This document shows, in pieces, positions 1 through 5,715 of a stretch of DNA of 5,825 nt. Source of the DNA: JARRNO01 sp037384885 (GTDB taxonomy: Bacteria; Acidobacteriota; UBA4820; DSQY01); the NCBI GenBank assembly GCA_037384885.1, contig JARRNO010000135.1, positions 1 to 5,825 of the forward strand. The letters run 5' to 3'. Under the pieces are notes generated by a model that saw only the letters and a list, made by a program, of their open reading frames with translations, did not search any database and was not told where the DNA came from. The position numbers and the translations under genes are program-made. Position 1 is the stretch's first letter, and each line of letters opens with the position of its first letter.

Positions 1-2
1 AG

Positions 3-404
3 ACAGCGCTTCTTCCGGCGCTGCACTTATGCCAGGAGGCGCTCCACCATGTACCGGCCGAGTACCAGGATTTCATCGCCGGCAAGACCGGGCTGGCGCC
101 CTCTCACGTTTACGGCGTCGTTTCCTTCTACGAAATGTTCACCGAAAAACAGCTCGGGAAATACGTCATCGAAGTCTGTAAAACGCTGCCCTGCATGCTG
201 AGGGGCTCCGAGGCGCTGCTGGAGCATCTCGAGCGAAAGCTTGGCGTCAAAGCCGGCCAGACCACGACCGACAAGCGCTTCACCCTCATGACCGTGGAAT
301 GCCTCGCCTGCTGCGACGGCGGGCCGTCCATGCGGGTCAATCACGCGCTTTACAAGGACGTTTCGCCTTCCAAGGCGGACGAAATCCTGGCTGGATTGGA
401 GTAG
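3..404 (+). CDS. nuoE: NADH-quinone oxidoreductase subunit E (24 kDa-type, 2Fe-2S), 5' end missing
   Basis: NuoE is the small peripheral subunit of the NADH-oxidising module of complex I. It pairs with NuoF and binds the off-pathway 2Fe-2S cluster N1a in a thioredoxin-like fold. The open frame runs from the window edge to the TAG at 402-404, giving 133 visible residues; about 25-40 N-terminal residues lie upstream. The helical N-terminal part is recognisable (ALLPALHLCQEALHHVP, then VYGVVSFYEMF). Counting from the first full codon at position 3, the cluster ligands are Cys59, Cys64, Cys100 and Cys104, spaced C-x4-C-x35-C-x3-C exactly as I recall for the family. An additional Cys103 sits beside the last ligand (ECLACC). 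The ATG at 135 is internal, because conserved NuoE sequence continues in frame before it. nuoF follows after 3 nt in the same frame. The family assignment is secure; only the true start is unseen. Confidence 0.96.
   Translation, partial: TALLPALHLCQEALHHVPAEYQDFIAGKTGLAPSHVYGVVSFYEMFTEKQLGKYVIEVCKTLPCMLRGSEALLEHLERKLGVKAGQTTTDKRFTLMTVECLACCDGGPSMRVNHALYKDVSPSKADEILAGLE
398..401 (+). promoter_or_regulatory. Shine-Dalgarno for nuoF
   Basis: GGAG lies 6 nt before the nuoF ATG and is embedded in the last codons of nuoE. It supports the ATG at 408 as the start and implies translational coupling of nuoF to nuoE. Confidence 0.7.
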
Positions 405-407
405 GCC

Positions 408-1706
408 ATGGCAGAAACCCTCAAGATCCTGACGAAAAACATGGGCGCCGCCAATTCCACCAGCCTGGACGCTTACATGGCCTCGGGCGGCTATGAGACG
501 CTCATCGATACGCTTCACAAGAAATCACCGGACCAGGTTCTTGAAGAAGTAAAAAAAGCGGACCTCAAGGGCCGTGGAGGCGCCGGCTTCCCCGCCGGCA
601 TCAAGTGGTCCTTCCTGCCCAAAGGGAAGGAGAGGGTGAAGTACCTTGTCTGCAACGCGGACGAAAGCGAGCCCGGCACCTTCAAAGACCGTCTGCTCAT
701 GGAAAACGATCCGCACCAGATCCTCGAAGGCATTATTCTCGCCGGCTTCGCCACCCAGGCCGCCGGCTGCTTCATCTACATCCGGGGCGAGATGTACCAC
801 GTGCACAAAACGCTCGCCAGGGCGATCGAACAGGCCTACGCCAAAGGCTTTCTCGGCGAAAACATCCTCGGTTCGGGGATGGATTTCCATATCTGGCTGG
901 CCCGGGGGGCCGGCGCCTATATCTGCGGCGAGGAAACCGCCCTGATGGAATCCCTGGAGGGCAAGCGGGGGCAGCCGCGCCTGAAGCCGCCCTTCCCGGC
1001 CGGGTACGGCGTCTATGGGCAGCCCAGCAACATCAACAACGTGGAGACCTACGCCAACGTGCCTCATATCGTCAAAAACGGCGCGGACTGGTACAAGACC
1101 ATCGGCTCTGAAAACACACCCGGGCCCCGCCTTTTTGGAATCTCAGGCCATGTCAAGCGCCCCGGCGTCTATGAGCTGCCCGCAGGCATTCCTCTGCGCG
1201 AACTCATCTACGACCACGCCGGAGGCATCCTGGGCGACCGGCCTCTGAAGGCGGTCATTCCGGGAGGCTCCTCGGTTCCGGTGCTGCGGGCGGATCAGAT
1301 CGACGTACCCATGGACCTGGAGGGGCTCAAGGCGGAAGGGAGCATGCTCGGGTCGGCCGGCGTGATCGTCATGAACGATTCCGTCTGCATGGTGCGGGCG
1401 CTGAAGAATCTCATGGAGTTCTACTCGCACGAATCCTGCGGGCAGTGCACGCCGTGCCGCGAGGGAACCCACTGGCTCAAGCTCATCGTTTCCCGGATCG
1501 AAGCGGGAGAGGGACGCGACGGCGACTGCGACCTCATCCTCGACGTCGCGGACAACATCTCCTTCAAAACCATCTGCCCCCTGGGCGATGCGGCGGCCAT
1601 GCCCGCCACATCCTTCGTCAAACAGTTCCGCGACGAGTTCGAGGCGCACATCCGCGAGCATCGCTGCACCGTGCCGGCCTCGCGACAGACAACCGCCATC
1701 GGCTGA
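408..1706 (+). CDS. nuoF: NADH-quinone oxidoreductase subunit F (51 kDa-type, NADH/FMN/4Fe-4S)
   Basis: NuoF is the entry point of complex I. It binds NADH and FMN, transfers hydride to the flavin and passes electrons to the 4Fe-4S cluster N3 on the cytoplasmic arm. The protein has 432 residues, a normal length. The glycine-rich FMN site GRGGAGFPAGIKW is at residues 55-67, with Ala63 where many homologues have Thr. The flavin-site segment CNADESEPGTFKDR is at 82-95, and the nucleotide-binding loop GAGAYICGEETAL at 167-179. A SLBB-like ubiquitin-fold region spans roughly 240-330. Cluster N3 is bound by Cys344, Cys347 and Cys350 (SCGQCTPCREG) and Cys390 (TICPLGD). There is no N-terminal thioredoxin-like fusion, which separates it from the longer hydrogenase/formate dehydrogenase beta subunits. 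The start at 408 is supported by a GGAG 6 nt upstream and by the 3-nt gap to nuoE. With NuoE and NuoG it forms the NADH dehydrogenase module. Confidence 0.98.
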   Translation: MAETLKILTKNMGAANSTSLDAYMASGGYETLIDTLHKKSPDQVLEEVKKADLKGRGGAGFPAGIKWSFLPKGKERVKYLVCNADESEPGTFKDRLLMENDPHQILEGIILAGFATQAAGCFIYIRGEMYHVHKTLARAIEQAYAKGFLGENILGSGMDFHIWLARGAGAYICGEETALMESLEGKRGQPRLKPPFPAGYGVYGQPSNINNVETYANVPHIVKNGADWYKTIGSENTPGPRLFGISGHVKRPGVYELPAGIPLRELIYDHAGGILGDRPLKAVIPGGSSVPVLRADQIDVPMDLEGLKAEGSMLGSAGVIVMNDSVCMVRALKNLMEFYSHESCGQCTPCREGTHWLKLIVSRIEAGEGRDGDCDLILDVADNISFKTICPLGDAAAMPATSFVKQFRDEFEAHIREHRCTVPASRQTTAIG

Positions 1707-1707
1707 A

Positions 1708-1715
1708 GGGAGAGG
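1708..1715 (+). promoter_or_regulatory. Shine-Dalgarno that fixes the nuoG start
   Basis: The purine-rich GGGAGAGG sits in the 16-nt nuoF-nuoG gap, with its AGAGG part 7 nt before the ATG at 1723. It favours this ATG over the in-frame ATG at 1588, which lies inside nuoF and would add 45 residues (Arg/Pro/Ser-rich) unlike any NuoG N-terminus. Confidence 0.75.
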
Positions 1716-1722
1716 CGACGCC

Positions 1723-3339
1723 ATGCCGCTGATCAAGATAGACGATAAGGAATTCGAAGTTCCCGAGGGAGAAACGGTCCTGAGGGCCGCCCTGAACCAC
1801 GGGATCCACATTCCCTACTACTGCTACCACCCCAGTCTTTCCATCGCCGGCCAATGCCGCATGTGCCTCGTGGAGGTAAAGGGCGCTCCGAAGCTGCTCA
1901 CCGCCTGTTCCACCCGGATCGGCACCGTGCCCGATGAGAGAAAGATCGACGGGCGCTGGGACATGGTGGTGGAAACGGCCAACGAGAAGGTTCGGAAAGC
2001 TCAGAAGGGCGTGCTCGAATTCCTGCTTCTCAACCATCCGCTGGACTGCCCCATCTGCGACCAGGCCGGCGAATGCCAGCTCCAGGAATACGCCTACAGT
2101 TACGGGAACGCCTCCAGCCGCTTCGATTTCGACAAGCTGGAATCTCCCAAGCGCGTGGACCTGGGGCCGAACATCGTTTACGACTCGGAGCGCTGCATCA
2201 AATGTACGCGCTGCATTCGGTTCTGCCGTGAAATCACGGGCACCCAAGAGTTGACGCTGGTCAACCGGGGCGCCCACGCACGGGTCGGCGTCTTTCCCGG
2301 AAGGGTTCTGGACAACCCCTACGCCATGAACACGGTGGACATTTGCCCCGTCGGCGCCTTGACCAGCAGGAGCTTCCGCTTTAAGGAACGCGTCTGGTTC
2401 CTGTCCTCGGCGAATTCGGTCTGTCCCGAATGCTCCCGCGGCTGCTCGATCCGGTTCGACACCTACAAGGGTGAGGTGCTCCGCCTGGTTCCCCGAGACA
2501 ATCCGAACGTCAACGGCCCGTGGATGTGCGACCACGGACGCCTGCTTTCGGACCGCCTGAAACAGCGGTCGCTGCTCGACAGGCCGGCCGTGAGAGAGGG
2601 CGAGACCTGGCGGCATTACACGCACGAATCATTCTGGGACGCCTTCCGTAATAAGACCTCTCCCTTCGCAGAGGCCATGGCATCCGACGCCGCCGTCATC
2701 CTGTCCGGCCGCATGACCTGCGAAGAACTACTCGCGAGCAAAGCCCTGACGGACGGGCTCTTCGGCGGCATGCCGGGTACGATGGTCCGCGTCGAATCTG
2801 GAGAGGACGATGCGCTCCTCAAACGCCGCGACCGCCGCCCGAATATCAAGGGGGCCGAGCTGCTCGGCTTTCCCATCGCCGATTCTGGAACGAGTGCGTT
2901 CGATCTGCTCGCAGGCAGGAAAGCGGCTTTGATCGTCCGTGAAGATCCCCTCGGCGATGCCCGGGAGAACGAAAAGAGCAAGGTCAAAGTCGCCTTGTCC
3001 GGATTGGATTTGCTCATCGTCGCGGATGAGGCGTTTACCGAAACGGCCGAACAGGCCGACATCTTTATTCCGTTGGCGGCGTGGCACGAGATGGAAGGGA
3101 CCACGGTCAACTTTCAGGGCGTCGTCCAAAAGACGGCCCGGGCCCTGGTTCCTCCCGCCAACCGCCGGACGTTCTGGGAGATCGTCCCCCTTTGGCTGGA
3201 ATCGTGCGGGATCGAGCCTCCGGACGTTTCGTACAAGTACTGGTTCGAACGCTTCAAGGACAACGTACAGGCGCTTGAAGGGCTTCAGGTCCGCGACCTG
3301 CTTCCCCACGGCGTGCGCCTGGAGGAGGTGGCGTCTTGA
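1723..3339 (+). CDS. nuoG: NADH-quinone oxidoreductase subunit G, compact form with four Fe-S clusters
   Basis: NuoG carries most of the Fe-S wire of the complex I peripheral arm, between NuoF and NuoI. The protein has 538 residues. Domains in order: a plant-ferredoxin-like 2Fe-2S domain with N1b ligands Cys34, Cys45, Cys48 and Cys62; a His-Cys 4Fe-4S motif (N5) with His105, Cys109, Cys112 and Cys118; N4 with Cys158, Cys161, Cys164 and Cys208; and a molybdopterin-oxidoreductase-type 4Fe-4S domain with Cys234, Cys237, Cys241 and Cys269, the C-x2-C-x3-C-x27-C pattern of N7. After Cys269 only about 270 residues follow. They form a reduced molybdopterin-domain remnant with recognisable stretches: VILSGRMTCEEL at 325-336, PNIKGAELLG at 373-382, REDPLGD at 406-412, and FTETAEQADIFIPLAAWHE with the following EGT at 438-460. 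Well-known NuoG/Nqo3 proteins are about 780-910 residues, so the middle of this domain seems to be absent. The frame is intact and the C-terminus (LLPHGVRLEE) looks natural, so I read it as a compact lineage form and not a broken gene. The stop overlaps the nuoH start by 4 nt. Confidence 0.96.
   Translation: MPLIKIDDKEFEVPEGETVLRAALNHGIHIPYYCYHPSLSIAGQCRMCLVEVKGAPKLLTACSTRIGTVPDERKIDGRWDMVVETANEKVRKAQKGVLEFLLLNHPLDCPICDQAGECQLQEYAYSYGNASSRFDFDKLESPKRVDLGPNIVYDSERCIKCTRCIRFCREITGTQELTLVNRGAHARVGVFPGRVLDNPYAMNTVDICPVGALTSRSFRFKERVWFLSSANSVCPECSRGCSIRFDTYKGEVLRLVPRDNPNVNGPWMCDHGRLLSDRLKQRSLLDRPAVREGETWRHYTHESFWDAFRNKTSPFAEAMASDAAVILSGRMTCEELLASKALTDGLFGGMPGTMVRVESGEDDALLKRRDRRPNIKGAELLGFPIADSGTSAFDLLAGRKAALIVREDPLGDARENEKSKVKVALSGLDLLIVADEAFTETAEQADIFIPLAAWHEMEGTTVNFQGVVQKTARALVPPANRRTFWEIVPLWLESCGIEPPDVSYKYWFERFKDNVQALEGLQVRDLLPHGVRLEEVAS
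3323..3330 (+). promoter_or_regulatory. Strong Shine-Dalgarno for the TTG-started nuoH
   Basis: AGGAGGTG, a near-perfect anti-16S match, lies within the last codons of nuoG; its GGAGG core ends 7 nt before the TTG at 3336. It decides the nuoH start. No ATG or GTG in the nuoH frame sits at a suitable distance, and the first in-frame ATG is about 40 codons downstream, inside the conserved region. Confidence 0.85.
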
Positions 3340-4385
3340 GCGACCTGCTTGCTGTGGCCCTTCCCGCCGTGATCAAGATCGTCGTCGTTTTGGCCGTCGT
3401 GCTGACGGGCGTTGCCTACACGACCTTTGCCGAACGCAAGGTGTCGGCCTGGATGCAGGACCGGAAAGGACCGAACCGCGTCGGCCCCTTCGGACTCCTC
3501 CAGCCGCTGGCCGACGGGCTGAAATTCATCTTGAAGGAAGACATCACCCCGCGAGAGGCTTACCGGCCCGTTTACCGGCTCGCGCCGATCCTCACGATGG
3601 TGCCTGCCCTTTTGACCTTCGCGGTGATTCCCTTCGGCACGTCCATCGCCGTTCACGGCAAATCTTACTCGCTCGTGATCGCTCCCGGTATGAATGTGGG
3701 CCTGCTGTATCTCCTGGCCCTTTCCTCGCTCGGCGTCTACGGCATCATCCTCGCCGGATGGTCGAGCGGCAACAAGTACTCCATGATGGGCGGCCTCCGA
3801 TCCGCAAGCCAGGTCATTTCGTACGAGCTGGGCGCGGGGCTGGCCATTTTGACGGTGGTCATCTGGACCGGCTCCTTCAACCTCGACACGATCGTGAACG
3901 CGCAAAAAGGCCACGCGTGGTTTTTCCTGCCGCATTTTCTCGGGTTCGTGGTTTTCCTCGTCTGCATTTTTGCGGAAACCAACCGCTTGCCCTTCGACCT
4001 TCCCGAAGGCGAAAGCGAGATCGTGGGCGGCTATCACACGGAGTATTCGGGCATGCGCTTCGCCATGTTCTTCATGGGCGAATACGCCAATATGATTACC
4101 GCCTCGGCCTTCATCGTGCTCCTCTTCTTTGGAGGCTGGAACCTTCCCTTCGTCGATTACGCGGCCATGGGCCCCATCTGGGGAGGCGTGGTCTCCGCAG
4201 CCGTCTTTCTTGCAAAGGTTGCTTTCTTTGTCTTCCTTTTCATCTGGGTCCGCTGGACGCTTCCGCGCTTCCGATACGACCAGCTGATGAACCTGGGATG
4301 GAAGCGCCTGGTGCCCATCGCCCTGTTTAACCTGTTTCTCATGACCAGCTTGATGGTCTTCTTCGGAATTGGGATGAAGCCATGA
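3336..4385 (+). CDS. nuoH: NADH-quinone oxidoreductase subunit H (quinone-chamber membrane subunit), TTG start
   Basis: NuoH is the membrane subunit that docks the peripheral arm and forms much of the quinone chamber together with NuoB and NuoD. The protein has 349 residues and about eight hydrophobic helices, roughly at 8-30, 84-104, 118-140, 160-180, 195-215, 245-268, 282-304 and 325-346. Signature segments are AERKVSAWMQDRKGPNRVGP (32-51) followed by LLQPLADGLKFILKED, GWSSGNKYSMMGGLRSASQV (141-160), and the acidic loop AETNRLPFDLPEGESEIVGG (213-232) leading into HTEYSGMRFAMFFMGEY. Glu224, Glu226 and Glu228 of this loop belong to the conserved charged cluster near the quinone site. The gene starts with TTG, whose bases share TTGA with the nuoG stop, behind a strong ribosome site. 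Its TGA stop is contained in the ATGA that starts nuoI. The family is unmistakable, and the start is well supported by the ribosome site and by the hydrophobic first helix. Confidence 0.98.
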   Translation: MSDLLAVALPAVIKIVVVLAVVLTGVAYTTFAERKVSAWMQDRKGPNRVGPFGLLQPLADGLKFILKEDITPREAYRPVYRLAPILTMVPALLTFAVIPFGTSIAVHGKSYSLVIAPGMNVGLLYLLALSSLGVYGIILAGWSSGNKYSMMGGLRSASQVISYELGAGLAILTVVIWTGSFNLDTIVNAQKGHAWFFLPHFLGFVVFLVCIFAETNRLPFDLPEGESEIVGGYHTEYSGMRFAMFFMGEYANMITASAFIVLLFFGGWNLPFVDYAAMGPIWGGVVSAAVFLAKVAFFVFLFIWVRWTLPRFRYDQLMNLGWKRLVPIALFNLFLMTSLMVFFGIGMKP

Positions 4386-4879
4386 AAGTGACGCGCCCAA
4401 AGCTGAAATTCTGGGAACGGACCTATTTTCCGGCGATTTTGCAGGGCCTGGCCCTCACCTTCAGCCACATCTTCCGTCGGTCCGTCACCCTGGAATATCC
4501 CGAAACGCGGTGGAGCCTTCCGCCGCAATACCGGGGTGCGCCGGTTCTCCTGACCGGCCTCGACGGGAACGAGAAATGCACGTCCTGTAAGCTTTGCCAG
4601 TTCATTTGCCCTCCGAAGGCGATCCGGATCGAGGCGGGCGAAACGGAGCGGGAAAAGGAAAAGTTTCCGCAATCCTTCACCATTGACATGGGGCTCTGCA
4701 TTTTCTGCGGATACTGCCAGGAGGTCTGCCCGGTGGAGGCCATCTGGCTGAAAGAGACCTTTGAACTTGCCGATTACGAACGCCCGAACCTGGTCTTCAA
4801 TAAGGATAAGCTCCTGGAGATGGGACGCAAGCCGCCCTATCTCCAGGGCAAGGAACAACCGATCGAGGCCCAGCGATGA
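4382..4879 (+). CDS. nuoI: NADH-quinone oxidoreductase subunit I (2x[4Fe-4S] ferredoxin-like)
   Basis: NuoI is a ferredoxin-type subunit that conducts electrons from the NuoG clusters to N2 in NuoB, lying on the membrane surface. The protein has 165 residues, near the usual size. The N-terminus (residues 1-35, KFWERTYFPAILQGLALTFS) is the amphipathic membrane-contacting part. Two 4Fe-4S motifs follow: Cys66, Cys69, Cys72 and Cys76-Pro, then Cys106, Cys109, Cys112 and Cys116-Pro, each C-x2-C-x2-C-x3-C-P. As usual for 8Fe ferredoxins, the fourth cysteine of each motif ligates the other cluster; these are N6a and N6b. The segment LEYPETRW with downstream RGAPVL (38-56) is typical of the family. 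The ATG overlaps the nuoH stop in ATGA. The ribosome site is weak (GGGA at 4371-4374), so expression probably relies on coupling to nuoH. Confidence 0.98.
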   Translation: MKVTRPKLKFWERTYFPAILQGLALTFSHIFRRSVTLEYPETRWSLPPQYRGAPVLLTGLDGNEKCTSCKLCQFICPPKAIRIEAGETEREKEKFPQSFTIDMGLCIFCGYCQEVCPVEAIWLKETFELADYERPNLVFNKDKLLEMGRKPPYLQGKEQPIEAQR

Positions 4880-5367
4880 TGACAATCGTATTTTATGTGG
4901 CCGCCTTCGTCGCTTTCGCCGGCGCCCTTCTTCTGGTGTTTCACAGGAGACCGCTCGTTTCCGCCCTGGGAATGGCGGCGACCATGCTCGCCATGGGAGC
5001 CTTCTATCTTTTGCTGCACGTGCCCTTCCTCGCCTTCTTCCAGGTGATTATTTACGCGGGCGCAGTCATGGTGATGGCGCTATACATCATTATGGCCCTG
5101 GGAAGGGAGGAGCCCGGCCCTGACGTGACGCTCCGCCAATCTCTGGGCGCGCTGCTCTTCGCCGCGCTCTTTCTTTTCGCCCTGGTCCGGCTGCTTCGGT
5201 CCGCCGGGAGTGTCGAGTTTCGCAAGGCCCTTCCGGATTTCGGAAGCATTCGGGAATTCGGAAACGTCCTCGTCTCCCATTACGCCGTTCCCTTCGAAAT
5301 CGCCTCGCTGATTCTTCTGGCGGCCATGGTGGGTGCGGTGGTGCTTTCCAGGAGGAACTGGGAATGA
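4876..5367 (+). CDS. nuoJ: NADH-quinone oxidoreductase subunit J (membrane subunit)
   Basis: NuoJ is a membrane-arm subunit lying between NuoH and the antiporter-like subunits; its third helix takes part in coupling quinone reduction to proton movement. The protein has 163 residues with about five hydrophobic helices, near 4-24, 28-48, 51-75, 88-107 and 138-159. The diagnostic helix-3 segment FQVIIYAGAVMVMALYIIMA (55-74) matches the conserved YAGA-type sequence where a pi-bulge occurs in solved complexes. The C-terminal helix FEIASLILLAAMVGAVVLSR (140-159) is also typical. The start is ATGATG: the first ATG (4876) overlaps the nuoI stop in ATGA and has a GAGG 7 nt upstream (4865-4868). The second ATG, one codon later, cannot be excluded and would shorten the protein by one residue. 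Confidence 0.96.
   Translation: MMTIVFYVAAFVAFAGALLLVFHRRPLVSALGMAATMLAMGAFYLLLHVPFLAFFQVIIYAGAVMVMALYIIMALGREEPGPDVTLRQSLGALLFAALFLFALVRLLRSAGSVEFRKALPDFGSIREFGNVLVSHYAVPFEIASLILLAAMVGAVVLSRRNWE
5350..5355 (+). promoter_or_regulatory. Shine-Dalgarno for nuoK
   Basis: AGGAGG lies inside the end of nuoJ, 8 nt before the nuoK ATG at 5364. It is a consensus site that supports this start and suggests efficient independent initiation in addition to coupling. Confidence 0.8.
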
Positions 5368-5666
5368 CCGGACTCGTTTCTTTTCTCGCCGCGGCGCTTT
5401 GCCTGTTCACCATCGGTATCGTTGGCGCGCTGACGCGCCGTTCGGCCATCCTCGTCTTTTTATCCATCGAACTGATGCTGAACGCAGCCAACCTGGTCTT
5501 TCTTGCCTTCGCCCGCTATCTTGGACAGCTGAACGGCATCGCGTTCGTTTTCTTCATCCTGGCGGTCAGCGCGGCGGAAGCCGCGGTTGGCGTCGCAATC
5601 GTCGTGGCCTTTATCCGCCGCAGGCGGACCACGAACCTCGACGCCGCGAACTTGATGAAGTGGTAG
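5364..5666 (+). CDS. nuoK: NADH-quinone oxidoreductase subunit K (MrpC-like membrane subunit)
   Basis: NuoK is a three-helix membrane subunit homologous to MrpC of Mrp antiporters. It forms a proton-translocating unit with NuoJ next to NuoN. The protein has exactly 100 residues, the typical length. Helices are at about 2-22, 28-50 and 58-84. The two membrane-embedded glutamates essential in the family are present at the same positions as in E. coli: Glu36 in SIELMLNAANL and Glu72 in AAEAAVG. A basic loop (RRRR, 85-88) follows the last helix, consistent with a cytoplasmic C-terminus. The ATG overlaps the nuoJ stop in ATGA and has an AGGAGG 8 nt upstream. The stop TAG is followed directly by an in-frame TGA (5667-5669), giving a double stop. 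Confidence 0.98.
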   Translation: MTGLVSFLAAALCLFTIGIVGALTRRSAILVFLSIELMLNAANLVFLAFARYLGQLNGIAFVFFILAVSAAEAAVGVAIVVAFIRRRRTTNLDAANLMKW

Positions 5667-5697
5667 TGAAGAACCAATGACGCTCTGAGGGGTCCGT
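5667..5697 (+). other. nuoK-nuoL spacer
   Basis: This 31-nt gap is the longest non-coding stretch in the window and the only junction after nuoG without overlap. It contains a second stop for nuoK (TGA 5667-5669), a three-codon reading frame ATG ACG CTC TGA at 5677-5688, and the nuoL ribosome site GAGGGG at 5687-5692. I see no hairpin with a T-run and no promoter-like boxes. Confidence 0.6.
5687..5692 (+). promoter_or_regulatory. Shine-Dalgarno for nuoL
   Basis: GAGGGG lies 5 nt before the ATG at 5698 and 14 nt before the second in-frame ATG at 5707. The spacing favours the first ATG as the nuoL start. Confidence 0.65.
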
Positions 5698-5715
5698 ATG
5701 CAACCCATGCAACCC
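5698..5715 (+). repeat. Perfect 9-nt tandem repeat at the nuoL start
   Basis: ATGCAACCC occurs twice in direct succession, encoding MQP-MQP and duplicating the start codon in frame. It looks like a small slippage duplication; either ATG could initiate. Confidence 0.9.

Noticed and set aside
135..404. nuoE as a short 89-codon gene starting at the ATG at 135
   Set aside because: Conserved NuoE sequence continues in the same frame to the window edge, so the ATG is internal and the gene is simply cut by the window.
581..590. Ala in place of Thr in the NuoF FMN motif (FPAG)
   Set aside because: A mild substitution in an otherwise intact site; Ala at this position is plausible in functional homologues, so it is not treated as a lesion.
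1588..1722. Upstream in-frame ATG that would lengthen NuoG by 45 residues
   Set aside because: The extension lies inside nuoF, is Arg/Pro/Ser-rich, and would precede the standard NuoG N-terminus. The ATG at 1723 has its own ribosome site.
1618..2625. Minus-strand open frame of 335 codons opposite nuoG
   Set aside because: It is antisense to conserved Fe-S cluster coding sequence, with no motif and no independent gene signals.
2939..4330. Long plus-strand open frame of 463 codons spanning the end of nuoG and most of nuoH
   Set aside because: Its translation is Arg/Pro/Ser-rich with no family motifs, and it runs out of frame across two strongly recognised genes. It is a GC-driven shadow.
3285..4400. 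Minus-strand open frame of 371 codons opposite nuoH
   Set aside because: Its composition is charged and His/Asp/Glu/Gly-rich, as expected for the antisense of hydrophobic codons in GC-rich DNA; it has no recognisable domain and no credible ribosome site.
5640..5700. Possible terminator or promoter between nuoK and nuoL
   Set aside because: I found no stable inverted repeat followed by a T-run and no convincing -35/-10 pair in this short gap.
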